NCBI RefSeq assembly: GCF_000379765.1
Contig: NZ_KB903456.1
Location: 5,001 to 64,738 of the forward strand
DNA length: 59,738 nt
Reading direction: 5' to 3'
DNA from: Flexithrix dorotheae DSM 6795
GTDB lineage: Bacteria; Bacteroidota; Bacteroidia; Cytophagales; Flammeovirgaceae
The number at the start of each line of letters is the position of its first letter. The stretch's first letter is position 1. Positions 27,547 to 37,100 of this stretch are shown piece by piece. Made by a program: the position numbers and the translations under genes. The notes under the pieces are model-generated. The model had not been told where the DNA came from and did not search any database. It saw nothing but the letters and a program-made list of their open reading frames with translations.

Positions 27547-28320
27547 ATGAAAATTAACCTTCAACCTGGAAAAAAAATTTATTTCGCTTCAGATTTCCAT
27601 TTGGGTTTTCCTTCTCCGGAAGAAAGTGTGGTGAGGGAAAAATTAATCATAAAATGGTTAGATGATATAAAAAAAGATGCTCAGCATATTTTTCTGCTTG
27701 GTGATATTTTCGATTTTTGGTTTGAATATAAATTTGTCGTTCCAAAAGGATTTATAAGGTTTTTGGGAAAGCTTGCAGAGCTTATCGATTCGGGAATTAC
27801 GATTACCTTTTTCACCGGAAACCACGATTTGTGGATGTTCGATTATTTTGAGAAAGAACTTGGGATAAAAGTTTATTACAAACCAACTTCAGTTTTAATT
27901 GATCAAACGCATTTTCATCTGGCACATGGTGATGGACTGGGGCCGGGAGATACGGGTTATAAATTACTGAAATTGGTGTTTACCAATAAATTGTGCCAAT
28001 GGCTTTTTGGAGTACTCAATCCCAATATAGGGATGTGGTTTGCTCTAAAATGGTCTACCGGGAAAAAGCACCGAAAAATGAGCAAAGGGCTGAAGTTTTA
28101 TGGGGAAAAAGAATTTATTTTTATCTACTGTAAGGAAATTGAGGCGAAAACTCATCATGATTTTTATTTGATGGGGCACAGGCATATTCCCTACGAACTT
28201 GAAGTAAACCCCAATAGCAAATATATTAACATAGGCGATTGGGTTGAAAATAATACCTATTCGGTATTTGATGGGAAAAAGGTGGAGCTTCTTACCTATA
28301 AAAACAGTGTTACAGCCTAA
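27547..28320 (+). CDS. lpxH: UDP-2,3-diacylglucosamine diphosphatase LpxH
   Basis: A 257-residue metallophosphoesterase. The two-metal ligands are in order: SDFHLG (D16, H18), GDIFDFWFE (D53), GNHD at 91-94, HGDG (H127) and MGHRH near 207. The DFWFEY segment is typical of the LpxH type. LpxH removes UMP from UDP-2,3-diacylglucosamine to give lipid X in lipid A synthesis at the inner membrane. It is followed after 23 bases by an RluA-type gene and after another 35 by a hydrolase gene: a probable operon. Confidence 0.9.
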   Translation: MKINLQPGKKIYFASDFHLGFPSPEESVVREKLIIKWLDDIKKDAQHIFLLGDIFDFWFEYKFVVPKGFIRFLGKLAELIDSGITITFFTGNHDLWMFDYFEKELGIKVYYKPTSVLIDQTHFHLAHGDGLGPGDTGYKLLKLVFTNKLCQWLFGVLNPNIGMWFALKWSTGKKHRKMSKGLKFYGEKEFIFIYCKEIEAKTHHDFYLMGHRHIPYELEVNPNSKYINIGDWVENNTYSVFDGKKVELLTYKNSVTA

Positions 28321-28343
28321 TTTCAATAAAAACATAAGAGACC

Positions 28344-29036
28344 ATGAAACCATTTGAGGTATTATATGAGGATAACCACCTGATTGCTGTAAATAAAGCT
28401 CCGGGAATTCTAGTACAGGGAGATAAAACGGGGGACGAACCCTTATCTGAGTTAGTAAAAAAATATTTAAAAGATAAATATAACAAACCAGGAAATGTAT
28501 TTTGTGGGGTAATTCACAGGCTGGACCGACCAGTGAGCGGACTGGTAGTGTTGGCTAAAACTTCCAAAGGTCTTGAAAGAATGAACGGGATTTTTCAAAA
28601 TAAAAAAGTGAAGAAGACTTATGTGGCTTTAGTAAAAGAAAAACCCCCGCAAGATGAGGCAAGGCTTACACATTGGTTGGTAAAAGATCACTTTAAGAAT
28701 ACCACACGAGCCTATGAAAATGGTAAAAAGGGAGGAAAACTGGCGGATTTGTCATACAGAATTCTTGGGAAGGTACATAAATATTATATGCTGGAAGTGA
28801 ATCCAATTTCCGGAAGACCTCATCAAATCAGGGCACAACTGGCTAAAATTGGCTGTCCCATAAAAGGAGATATTAAATATGGTTATCCTGAGAAAAATAA
28901 AGGGGGTTCTATTCATCTACACGCCTTTCAACTAGAATTTGAACATCCTGTAAAAAAAGAACCTATCCGGCTTTCTGCTTCATTGCCCAAGGAGCAAACA
29001 TGGAATGATTACAAACATTTATTAGATGAAATTTAA
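28344..29036 (+). CDS. RluA family pseudouridine synthase
   Basis: A 230-residue RNA pseudouridine synthase. The catalytic Asp is D61 in HRLDRPVSGLVV, followed by the motifs KKTYVAL and SGRPHQIRAQL. There is no N-terminal S4 domain, so it is a short RluA/TruC-like member acting on rRNA or tRNA; the target uridine cannot be read. Second gene of the lpxH group. Confidence 0.92.
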   Translation: MKPFEVLYEDNHLIAVNKAPGILVQGDKTGDEPLSELVKKYLKDKYNKPGNVFCGVIHRLDRPVSGLVVLAKTSKGLERMNGIFQNKKVKKTYVALVKEKPPQDEARLTHWLVKDHFKNTTRAYENGKKGGKLADLSYRILGKVHKYYMLEVNPISGRPHQIRAQLAKIGCPIKGDIKYGYPEKNKGGSIHLHAFQLEFEHPVKKEPIRLSASLPKEQTWNDYKHLLDEI

Positions 29037-29071
29037 ATCTGTTTTCGGGTTTTAAACCATAACTTTCTACC

Positions 29072-29710
29072 ATGGAAAAAGAAGTTGAAATCAGTATAAA
29101 AACTACTTATTTTACCCAGGGTATCCTTTCAGAAAAAACAAAGAACCTTTGGTTTGTGTGCCATGGATACGGTCAATTGACCAGACACTTTATCAGGCGT
29201 TTTGACCTTTTAGATGTCGAAACTGATTTTTTAATTGCTCCACAAGGTCTTTCAAAATTTTACCTGGATAGCAACTACGGCCATGTGGGAGCTTCCTGGA
29301 TGACAAAGGAAAATCGGGAATTGGAAATAGAAAACCAGTGGAGTTATTTCGATTCAATTTTTGAAAAAGAAACTGAAGGATTGGACCTGAATAAGATAAA
29401 TATTAATCTGTTTGGGTTTTCCCAGGGTGTTTCTACTATATGGAGATGGGCTGCCAGAAGAAAGTTACCCTTTCAAAAACTGGTGATGTGGGCAGGAGAA
29501 TTTCCAAGAGAATTCACTAAAGAACAGCTTGAATTTGTCCCGGAAGCCTCCCAACTTTATGTGGTAATCGGGAAAGAGGACCAGTATTACAATCCTGAAA
29601 GACAACAATATCTGGTGAATAAAATGACTAAACTTTGCAAAAAAACCAAAGAAATCATTTTTGAAGGAAAACATGAAGTAAAAAGAGAGATACTAAAATT
29701 AGTCCTTTAA
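29072..29710 (+). CDS. Phospholipase/carboxylesterase-like alpha/beta hydrolase
   Basis: A 212-residue alpha/beta hydrolase. WFVCHGYGQ precedes the nucleophile Ser in GFSQGVST near residues 114-120; the acid is probably Asp in GKEDQYY and the base His in EGKHEVKR near the end. The fold resembles the small carboxylesterase/phospholipase (Pfam Abhydrolase_2) type. No signal peptide. It is the third gene after lpxH, so a lipid-related substrate is possible but not shown. Confidence 0.82.
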   Translation: MEKEVEISIKTTYFTQGILSEKTKNLWFVCHGYGQLTRHFIRRFDLLDVETDFLIAPQGLSKFYLDSNYGHVGASWMTKENRELEIENQWSYFDSIFEKETEGLDLNKININLFGFSQGVSTIWRWAARRKLPFQKLVMWAGEFPREFTKEQLEFVPEASQLYVVIGKEDQYYNPERQQYLVNKMTKLCKKTKEIIFEGKHEVKREILKLVL

Positions 29711-29721
29711 AAGTGTATTAA

Positions 29722-29737
29722 ACGGAAACGTTACCGT
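29722..29737 (+). promoter_or_regulatory. LacI-type operator candidate upstream of kduI
   Basis: ACGGAAACGTTACCGT is a 16-base near-palindrome (one base-pair position breaks symmetry) with the central GAAACGTTAC look of LacI/GalR-family operators. It lies 229 bases before kduI, in the gap after the hydrolase gene. Confidence 0.4.
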
Positions 29738-29849
29738 GATTTTTCTTGCCTTTTCCCCATTTAATAATTACATTCTTTAAAAAGAATTTCCTTAATTCGC
29801 AAAGAGGCTAAAGTCAAAACTATTGCCCTTATTATTCAGAGTTTTGTTG

Positions 29850-29876
29850 ATCTAATTAATTGTAAATCAATTAGAT
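29850..29876. repeat. Inverted repeat in the kduI upstream region
   Basis: ATCTAATT (29850-29857) and AATTAGAT (29869-29876) are exact reverse complements eleven bases apart, 90 bases before kduI. It could be a second regulator site or an mRNA hairpin; AT-rich composition makes chance possible. Confidence 0.35.
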
Positions 29877-29965
29877 AGTTTTTGACAAAATGCTCCTTGA
29901 AATTGGATTGTTGATTTAGCCCAAAATTTAAATTCCTTAATTCAAAATATATAAATCAGGTAACT

Positions 29966-30799
29966 ATGGAACTCAGATATGCAGCCAATCCGGTTGATGC
30001 AAAAAATTACACAACAGAAAGATTAAGACAGGATTTTCTAATCGAAAAAGTATTTGTTCCTGGAGAAATCACAGGGGTTTATTCTATGTACGACAGGATG
30101 GTTACCATTGGAGTTAAACCACTTGATGCGGCTTTGGAACTTCCTTCATTTGAGGCTTTAACCAAAGCTGAATATTTTTTGGAAAGGAGAGAGATGGGAA
30201 TTATTAATGTGGGAGGAAAAGGAAGTGTAAGTGTTGATGGAGAAGTATTTTCATTGGAAAATAAAGATTGTCTTTATGTGGGTAAAGGGAAAAAAGAGAT
30301 CGTTTTTTCAAGTGCTGATAAAAATACACCTGCAGAGTTTTTCATTAATTCTACTCCTGCTCATAAAGAATATCCAACGGCAAAAGCTGTAAAAGCAGAA
30401 GCGAATCCTGTGGAATTAGGAGCTCCTGCTACTTCTAATGAAAGGACGATTTTTCAATATATCCATGAAAATGGCATCAAAAGCTGCCAGTTGGTAATGG
30501 GCTTTACTGAGCTGAAATCCGGAAGTATTTGGAATACCTTCCCACCTCATACCCACAGCAGGAGAATGGAAGTATATTTCTATTTTGATCTTGCTGAAGA
30601 CCAAGCAGTAATGCATTTTATGGGTGAACCAACCGAAACCAGACATTTGGTGATGAAAAACAAGCAGGCCGTTATTTCTCCGGAATGGTCAATTCACTCG
30701 GGAGCAGGTACTGCTGCTTATACCTTTATCTGGGCTATGGGTGGTGAAAATCAGGCATTTACTGATATGGACCCAGCCGGAACAGATGTGCTTAAATAA
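29966..30799 (+). CDS. kduI: 5-dehydro-4-deoxy-D-glucuronate isomerase
   Basis: A 277-residue cupin isomerase converting 5-keto-4-deoxyuronate to 3-deoxy-D-glycero-2,5-hexodiulosonate in the breakdown of pectin, alginate-type or glycosaminoglycan uronates. The start MELRYAANPVDAKNYTTERL and the zinc-binding PPHTHSRRMEVYFYF near 193-207 (His and Glu ligands) are family hallmarks. It lies 26 bases before kduD, giving the usual kduID pair. Polysaccharide lyases or a SusCD pair are not in the window. Confidence 0.97.
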   Translation: MELRYAANPVDAKNYTTERLRQDFLIEKVFVPGEITGVYSMYDRMVTIGVKPLDAALELPSFEALTKAEYFLERREMGIINVGGKGSVSVDGEVFSLENKDCLYVGKGKKEIVFSSADKNTPAEFFINSTPAHKEYPTAKAVKAEANPVELGAPATSNERTIFQYIHENGIKSCQLVMGFTELKSGSIWNTFPPHTHSRRMEVYFYFDLAEDQAVMHFMGEPTETRHLVMKNKQAVISPEWSIHSGAGTAAYTFIWAMGGENQAFTDMDPAGTDVLK

Positions 30800-30825
30800 T
30801 TTGCCAAAACAAAAGAAATAAAACA

Positions 30826-31593
30826 ATGGGAAATCAAATGTTTGACCTTACCGGAAAAACAGCTATAGTAACAGGTTGTAAAAGAGGAATAGGCATGGGT
30901 ATGGCTTTAGGACTTGCTGAAGCCGGAGCCGATATTATTGGTGTTTCAGCTTCTTTAGAGTTGGAAGGAAGTGAAGTAGAAAAGGCTGTGAAAGCATTGG
31001 GTAGAAGTTTTAAAGCTTATCAATGTGATTTTTCTAACAGGGAATCACTTTATGCTTTTATTAAAAAAGTAAAGGCGGAAAATGATACTATCGATATTCT
31101 TGTGAATAATGCGGGAACAATTTTAAGAAAACCTGCAGCTGAACATCCCGATGAATATTGGGATACAGTGATTGAGGTGAATTTGAATGCGCAATTTGTA
31201 TTGAGCAGAGAAATAGGAAAGGATATGGTAGAAAGAGGAAGCGGTAAAATTATTTTTACAGCTTCGTTACTTACTTTCCAGGGTGGAATTACTGTACCAG
31301 GTTATGCGGCCAGTAAAGGGGCTATTGGACAATTAACTATGGCCTTATCCAATGAGTGGGCTGGAAAAGGTGTACAGGTTAATGCCATTGCACCCGGTTA
31401 TATTGCTACAGATAATACTGCTGCTTTAAGAGCTGATAAAGATAGAAATCCTGCTATTTTAGCGAGAATTCCAGCTGGTAGATGGGGAAGTCCTGAAGAT
31501 TTTAAAGGCCCCATTGTATTCCTGGCTTCATCTGCTTCAGATTATATGAGTGGGTCTATTGTGACCGTTGATGGAGGCTGGATGGGAAGATAA
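30826..31593 (+). CDS. kduD: 2-dehydro-3-deoxy-D-gluconate 5-dehydrogenase
   Basis: A 255-residue short-chain dehydrogenase. The NAD-binding motif GCKRGIGMG is at 17-25, NNAG near 90, the catalytic Ser in FTASLLTF, and YAASK with Y161 and K165. The C-terminal SIVTVDGGW is typical. It reduces the KduI product to 2-keto-3-deoxygluconate in the uronate pathway. Co-transcribed with kduI; a bidirectional terminator follows. Confidence 0.96.
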   Translation: MGNQMFDLTGKTAIVTGCKRGIGMGMALGLAEAGADIIGVSASLELEGSEVEKAVKALGRSFKAYQCDFSNRESLYAFIKKVKAENDTIDILVNNAGTILRKPAAEHPDEYWDTVIEVNLNAQFVLSREIGKDMVERGSGKIIFTASLLTFQGGITVPGYAASKGAIGQLTMALSNEWAGKGVQVNAIAPGYIATDNTAALRADKDRNPAILARIPAGRWGSPEDFKGPIVFLASSASDYMSGSIVTVDGGWMGR

Positions 31594-31614
31594 ACAGACA
31601 ATATCTTATAAAAA

Positions 31615-31655
31615 AAAGAAGGCTGTCCGGAATTTTGGACATCCTTCTTTTTTTA
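31615..31655. terminator. Bidirectional terminator between kduD and the SdpI-like gene
   Basis: AAAGAAGG (31615-31622) pairs with CCTTCTTT (31643-31650), extended inside by TGTCC/GGACA, with A- and T-tracts on each side. It serves both convergent genes. Confidence 0.87.
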
Positions 31656-32315
31656 TGCACTTTTCTTTTCTAATTGCTTAAAGGTAATATAAGAGTAAAT
31701 TACAGGGATTAAACTCATAGCAACAATAAACCCCAGGAATAATGGAAAGGGTAAATGGTTGGCTAAAATTATTTTGGTTATTAATAAAATGACTGAACCA
31801 GAAACCCAGATTTTTCCACCAAGGCGATGGGTTTTCTTCCAGACTTCCTCATTTTCCAATGTCCAGGGAGTTCTTATGCCCATAAAATAATTTGGTCTGA
31901 TTTTGCTCAAATAATTACCAATTACCAGAAAAAGTAATATAATTCCATATTGAACAACATCGGGCATATTGATAGGAAAACCCAATGAAATTGCCAACAT
32001 TACCGAAAACAGCATGGTTACAAATCCTGCAATCACAGTTTTTAATATCGTAAGGGTATTTAAAGAAAATTTAAGTTTGTTTTTGGGGTCAATGTAATAA
32101 GAAATGGAAATTACAAGGTAAGTAAATACATTGATAAGGGGTAACAAAAATAGTTCGAAACCTTTCCCGGCATATCGATCTACTTCTCCTTCAATATTCC
32201 AGTGTACAGGGATTTTTTCTGGTAAATCATTCCAAAGATAAATAAGCATTACAAATGGAATAATCAGGAAGGTTATTCCAATCCATTCTCTTTTAATAAA
32301 CTGGTCAGTTTTCAT
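31653..32315 (-). CDS. SdpI family membrane protein (DUF1648)
   Basis: A 220-residue membrane protein with about six helices. It starts with a DUF1648-like segment (DLPEKIPVHWNIEGEVDRY) and ends with an SdpI domain carrying NYFMGIRTPWTLENEEVW, the family signature. In Bacillus, SdpI is the immunity protein and signal sensor for the SDP toxin and acts with SdpR. Here it lies 34 bases downstream of an ArsR/SdpR-type repressor, the same pairing, but no SdpC-like toxin is seen nearby. Confidence 0.9.
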   Translation of the reverse strand: MKTDQFIKREWIGITFLIIPFVMLIYLWNDLPEKIPVHWNIEGEVDRYAGKGFELFLLPLINVFTYLVISISYYIDPKNKLKFSLNTLTILKTVIAGFVTMLFSVMLAISLGFPINMPDVVQYGIILLFLVIGNYLSKIRPNYFMGIRTPWTLENEEVWKKTHRLGGKIWVSGSVILLITKIILANHLPFPLFLGFIVAMSLIPVIYSYITFKQLEKKSA

Positions 32316-32349
32316 TTTTAAATCTCATTAAGTGAAGTTTTCTTAAATT

Positions 32350-32631
32350 TTATTTTTGTTTGTCTTCGGTTCCCCCGGCCTTTTTTAAGCTCATCAACCA
32401 GCTAATTACATCCTCTAAAACAGATGTATTGAGCGAGTAATAAACATATTGGCCTTTTTTCTCTGAAATGACTAAATCTGCTTGTTTTAATAAATCCAGA
32501 TGATAGGAAATACTTGGTTTGCTGATTTGAAATGCATCAGAAATTTCCCCTGCAGTCATATCCTTTGTCTTTAACATTTCAAGAATTTCTCGTCTGGTAA
32601 TATCGTCTACTGCTTTAAAGAATTTTTTCAT
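32350..32631 (-). CDS. ArsR/SdpR family repressor
   Basis: A 93-residue winged-helix repressor: TRREILEMLKTKDMTAGEIS, then ISKPSISYHLDLLKQADLV as the recognition helix, and KGQYVYYSLN as the wing. There is no metal-binding Cys motif, which fits the autorepressor SdpR type better than arsenic sensors. It should repress its own operon with the SdpI-like gene, a sequestration circuit in Bacillus. Confidence 0.9.
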   Translation of the reverse strand: MKKFFKAVDDITRREILEMLKTKDMTAGEISDAFQISKPSISYHLDLLKQADLVISEKKGQYVYYSLNTSVLEDVISWLMSLKKAGGTEDKQK

Positions 32632-32872
32632 TTAAATATTTAGATAATTATCTAATTATATAATTTAATGTACGGGATGAATCAAAAAAAAGATACAGGT
32701 TGACTAATTTTTTTAAAAATGAATGCTTTTATTAACCAAGGAAACTATCTTAGTTAAAAATATATCTGATTTTTTATAATAGAATAATTTGAGGAATCAG
32801 AGAAAAAATGAATATGGAATCTATATGGAAATAAGATAATTCTGAATTCGGTAACCAATAACAACTAAAAAA

Positions 32873-34123
32873 ATGAATATTCCCCAATTAAAAACCTGGG
32901 TAGAAATACCTGAAAAATCTGACTTTACAATATATAATCTTCCTTACGGAATTTACAAGATAGGAGAGAATCAGCCAGCAGTGGGTGTAGCCATTGGAGA
33001 AGATGTCCTTCAGCTTGACCAGCTATGGTCATTGGGTTTATTGGCAGAATTAGATATTGAGGAAAGTGTATTTTTAAGTGCTTATCTCAATGATTATATT
33101 GCTTTAGGAAAACCTGTTTGGTCTGGCTTAAGAAAAAGGCTTCAGGAATTGTTATGTGATGAAGCCATACAGGATGTAGTAGAAAAAGCGCTGGTGAAAA
33201 TGGACCAGGTAAAAATGCTGATGCCTGTGAAAGTTGGTGATTATACTGATTTTTATTCCAGCATAGAGCATGCTACTAATGTTGGTAAAATGTTTAGAGA
33301 TCCGGAAAATGCTTTACTTCCCAACTGGAAACATTTACCAGTGGCCTACCATGGAAGAGCATCTTCAATTGTTGTTTCGGGTACTGATATCACCCGGCCC
33401 AAAGGACAAAAAATGCCACCAGGAGCAGAAAAACCTGTGTTTGGTCCTTCCTCCAGAATGGATTTTGAATTGGAAATGGCTTTTGTAATTGGGAAAGAAA
33501 CTGAATTGGGAACCAGTATTTCAACCAAAAAAGCTGAAGATCATATTTTCGGAATGGTAATTTTTAATGACTGGTCGGCCAGGGACATTCAAAAATGGGA
33601 ATATGTACCCCTTGGTCCATTTTTAGGGAAGAATTTTGCATCATCCATTTCTCCCTGGATCGTGACTATGGAAGCCCTGGAGCCATTTAGAACCAATGGC
33701 CCCGAACAGGAGCCTGAAGTTCTGCCCTATTTAAAGTACGAAGGAAATAAAAACTATGATATTAACCTGGAGGTGTATTTACAGCCAGAATCGGGAAAAG
33801 AAAACTTAATCTGTCAATCCAATTTTGGTTATCTCTACTGGAATATGTGCCAGCAATTAGCTCATCATACCATAAACGGATGCAATGTGAATGTGGGAGA
33901 TATGATGGCATCAGGAACGATTAGTGGAAAGGGAGAAAATGAGTTCGGTTCCATGCTGGAATTATCCTGGGGAGGAAAAAATCCTATTCAACTGGATGGA
34001 GAAAATACCAGAACTTTTCTGGAAGATAATGATACTGTAATTATGCGGGGATTTGCAGAAAATGGGGAAATTAGAGTTGGTTTTGGAGAAGTGAGGGGAA
34101 AATTATTACCTGCAAAACCTTAG
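32873..34123 (+). CDS. fahA: Fumarylacetoacetase
   Basis: A 416-residue enzyme performing the last step of tyrosine breakdown, fumarylacetoacetate to fumarate and acetoacetate. Metal and catalytic residues align one-to-one with the human enzyme numbering: D126, H133 (in DFYSSIEHATN), E199, E201 (RMDFELEM) and D233 (FNDWSARD). The length is normal. It stands alone; homogentisate dioxygenase is not in the window. Divergent from the SdpR-like gene across 241 bases. Confidence 0.97.
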   Translation: MNIPQLKTWVEIPEKSDFTIYNLPYGIYKIGENQPAVGVAIGEDVLQLDQLWSLGLLAELDIEESVFLSAYLNDYIALGKPVWSGLRKRLQELLCDEAIQDVVEKALVKMDQVKMLMPVKVGDYTDFYSSIEHATNVGKMFRDPENALLPNWKHLPVAYHGRASSIVVSGTDITRPKGQKMPPGAEKPVFGPSSRMDFELEMAFVIGKETELGTSISTKKAEDHIFGMVIFNDWSARDIQKWEYVPLGPFLGKNFASSISPWIVTMEALEPFRTNGPEQEPEVLPYLKYEGNKNYDINLEVYLQPESGKENLICQSNFGYLYWNMCQQLAHHTINGCNVNVGDMMASGTISGKGENEFGSMLELSWGGKNPIQLDGENTRTFLEDNDTVIMRGFAENGEIRVGFGEVRGKLLPAKP

Positions 34124-34134
34124 CAAATGCTATG

Positions 34135-34166
34135 AAAAAAGGGATCAAAATTTTGATCCCTTTTTT
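34135..34166. terminator. Perfect bidirectional terminator between fahA and ileS
   Basis: AAAAAAGGGATCAAAA (34135-34150) is followed at once by its exact reverse complement (34151-34166). The A- and T-tracts make it work for both convergent genes; ileS stops five bases later. Confidence 0.95.
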
Positions 34167-34170
34167 GTAT

Positions 34171-37100
34171 TTATGATTTAGCAACCAATAACCTGACTTT
34201 AAATTCATCCAATTCTAATTCAGCGCCATCGGCAACACTCTCTTCAATGGAAAGGGCTAATGCCTGAGTTTCTGTACAGATATATTCCTTAAAAGTGGTA
34301 AGGGCAGTGTTTACCAATTCCTCTCCTTTTTCCGCTTTTATGGTAATTTTGTCCTGCACTTCCAAGCCCATATCTTTTCTCAGATTCTGAACCCGGTTTA
34401 CAATATCTCTGGCGATTCCTTCCTGTTTTAATTCGTCATTCAAAGTAACATCCAAAGCAACAGTTAGCCCATTGTCTTTAGCTATTGACCAGCCTGGAAT
34501 ATCTTCAGAAGTAATTTCTACATCTTCCAGAGTAATGGTAATTTCTTGTCCTTCAATTTCCAGTTTGTATTGGTTTTCTTTTTCCAACTGAGAAATATCA
34601 GCCTGCTCAAACTTACTAATTGCCCCGGCAATATGCTTTACCAATTTACCATATTCCTGTCCTAGTTTTCTGAAGTTAGGCTTAATCTTTTTTACTAAAA
34701 CCCCTGAAGAATCGTCCAGGAATTCCACTTCTTTAATATTGACCTCAGCCTTAATGATTTCAGCTACTTCCTTAATTTGTCTGGTGACTTTCTCATTCAA
34801 ATCAGGAATTAAAATTTTCTGCAAAGGCTGTCTTACTTTTAATGATTCCTTCTTTCTAAGCGAATGCACCAATGAAGAAATGTTCTGCGCCAAAGCCATT
34901 TTCTCTTCCAGATCGGTATTAATCACCGATTCATCCGCCTTAGGGAAATCACTCAAGTGAACAGATTCTACTGATTCTTTCCCAGAAACTTCATTTAAAT
35001 CTTTAAATAATCTTTCGGCAAAGAATGGTGAAATGGGACTCATTAACTTAGAAATGGTTTCCAGACAAGTATATAAAGTCTGGTAAGCCGCCATTTTATC
35101 CTTATTATATTCCCCTTTCCAGAATCTTTTCCTGTTTTGTCTCACATACCAGTTACTCAGGTCATCTACCGTAAATTCCTGAATAGCACGAGCCGCTTTA
35201 GTAGGTTCATAATCACCCAAAGCTTTATCCACATCGAGGATTAAACTATTCAGTTTGGAAATAATCCATTGATCACCTTCTGTCCTTTCAGCCATTGGAA
35301 TTTCAGCCTCTTTAAAAGTGAAATTATCCAGATTGGAATAGAGGGCAAAGAATGAATATGTATTATAAAGCGTTCCGAAAAACTTCCTTTGTACTTCCTG
35401 AATTCCTGAAAGACTGAATTTTAAATTATCCCAAGGTGGAGCATTTTCAATCATATACCACCTGGTAGCATCTGGGCCGTAAGTCGCCAAAGTATCAAAA
35501 GGATCGATCACATTCCCTTTCCTTTTGGACATTTTTTCTCCTTTTTCATCCAATACCAACCCGGTAGAAACTACATTTTTGAAAGAAACAGGACTTTGAG
35601 GAAATTCCAGCATTACTGCTAAAGCGTGCAAAGTAAAAAACCATCCTCTGGTCTGGTCAACTCCTTCGGAAATGAAATCTGCCGGGAAGCTTTTCTCAAA
35701 AATATCCTTATTCTCAAATGGATAATGCCATTGGGCATAAGGCATCGCTCCACTATCAAACCAGACATCAATCAAATCTGGTTCTCTGTGCATAGGTTGC
35801 CCACTATCACTCACCAAAATGATATCATCTACATAAGGTCTGTGCAAGTCGAAATGATCAGCCAATTCCCCATTTTTCAATAATTTTGATTCAGCTGGCA
35901 TCACACCTGCCTCAACCGCTTTTTTCACTTCATCATTCAATTGTTCAATTGAACCAATGCAAAGCTCGGCATCGCCTTCCTCAGTTCTCCAGATTGGCAA
36001 AGGCGTTCCCCAATACCTTGATCGTGATAAATTCCAGTCCACCAGATTTTCCAGCCAGTTGCCAAATCTTCCGGTTCCGGTGGCTTCCGGCTTCCAGTTA
36101 ATGGTTTTATTGGCAGCAATGAGCTGATCTTTCAAGGCTGTGGTTTTGATAAACCACGAATCAAGCGGATAGTATAAAACAGGCTTGTCAGTTCTCCAGC
36201 AATGTGGATAACTGTGTTCGTATTTTTCAACTTTAAAAGCTCTGTTTTCCTCTTTTAATTTTATGGCAATTAATACATCGGTGGGTTTGTAATCTGATTT
36301 AGCCACTGTTTCATCTTCCTCATATTCAGCTTTCACATAATGCAAAGGAAAATCAGTCACTTCTTTTACAAATCGTCCCTGACGGTCCACCAACGGCATA
36401 TCTTTGCCATTTTCATCTTTTACAAGAATGGCTGGAATTCCTGCCTGCTGAGCAACTCTGGCATCATCCGCACCAAAAGTTGGCGCAATGTGTACAATTC
36501 CGGTTCCATCCTCAGTACTCACAAAATCTCCGGGAATTACCTTAAATGCTTCTCCTTCTGGCTGAACGTAGGGTAAAAGTTGTTCATAATTTATCCCAAC
36601 CAGTTCTTTTCCCTTAAAAGAAGACAATACTTTATAAGGAACAACCTTATCTCCGGGTTTATAATCCTCAAAAACAGCTTCCTTTTGTTTTGCAGAAAAA
36701 TATTTTCCAACCAGATCTTTCGCCAGTATAATAGTAACCGGCTCGAAAGTATATTGGTTGTATGTGCTAATTCTCACATATTCTATACTTTCACCAATGG
36801 CCAGGGCTGCATTTGATGGCAAAGTCCATGGCGTAGTCGTCCAGGCAAGGATGAATACATTTTCCTCACTTAAACCTTCAAATAACCATTGAGATTTATC
36901 ATCCTTTTTTACCTTAAATTGTGCCGTGATGGAAGTATCTTTCACATCTCTGTAAGTTCCAGGTTGGTTCAGTTCATGAGAACTCAAGCCAGTACCGGCA
37001 GCTGGACTAAATGGCTGGATTGTATATCCTTTATATAAAAGTCCTTTATCGTATAGCTTTTTGAGCAAATACCATAAAGTTTCAATATATTCTTTTTCAA

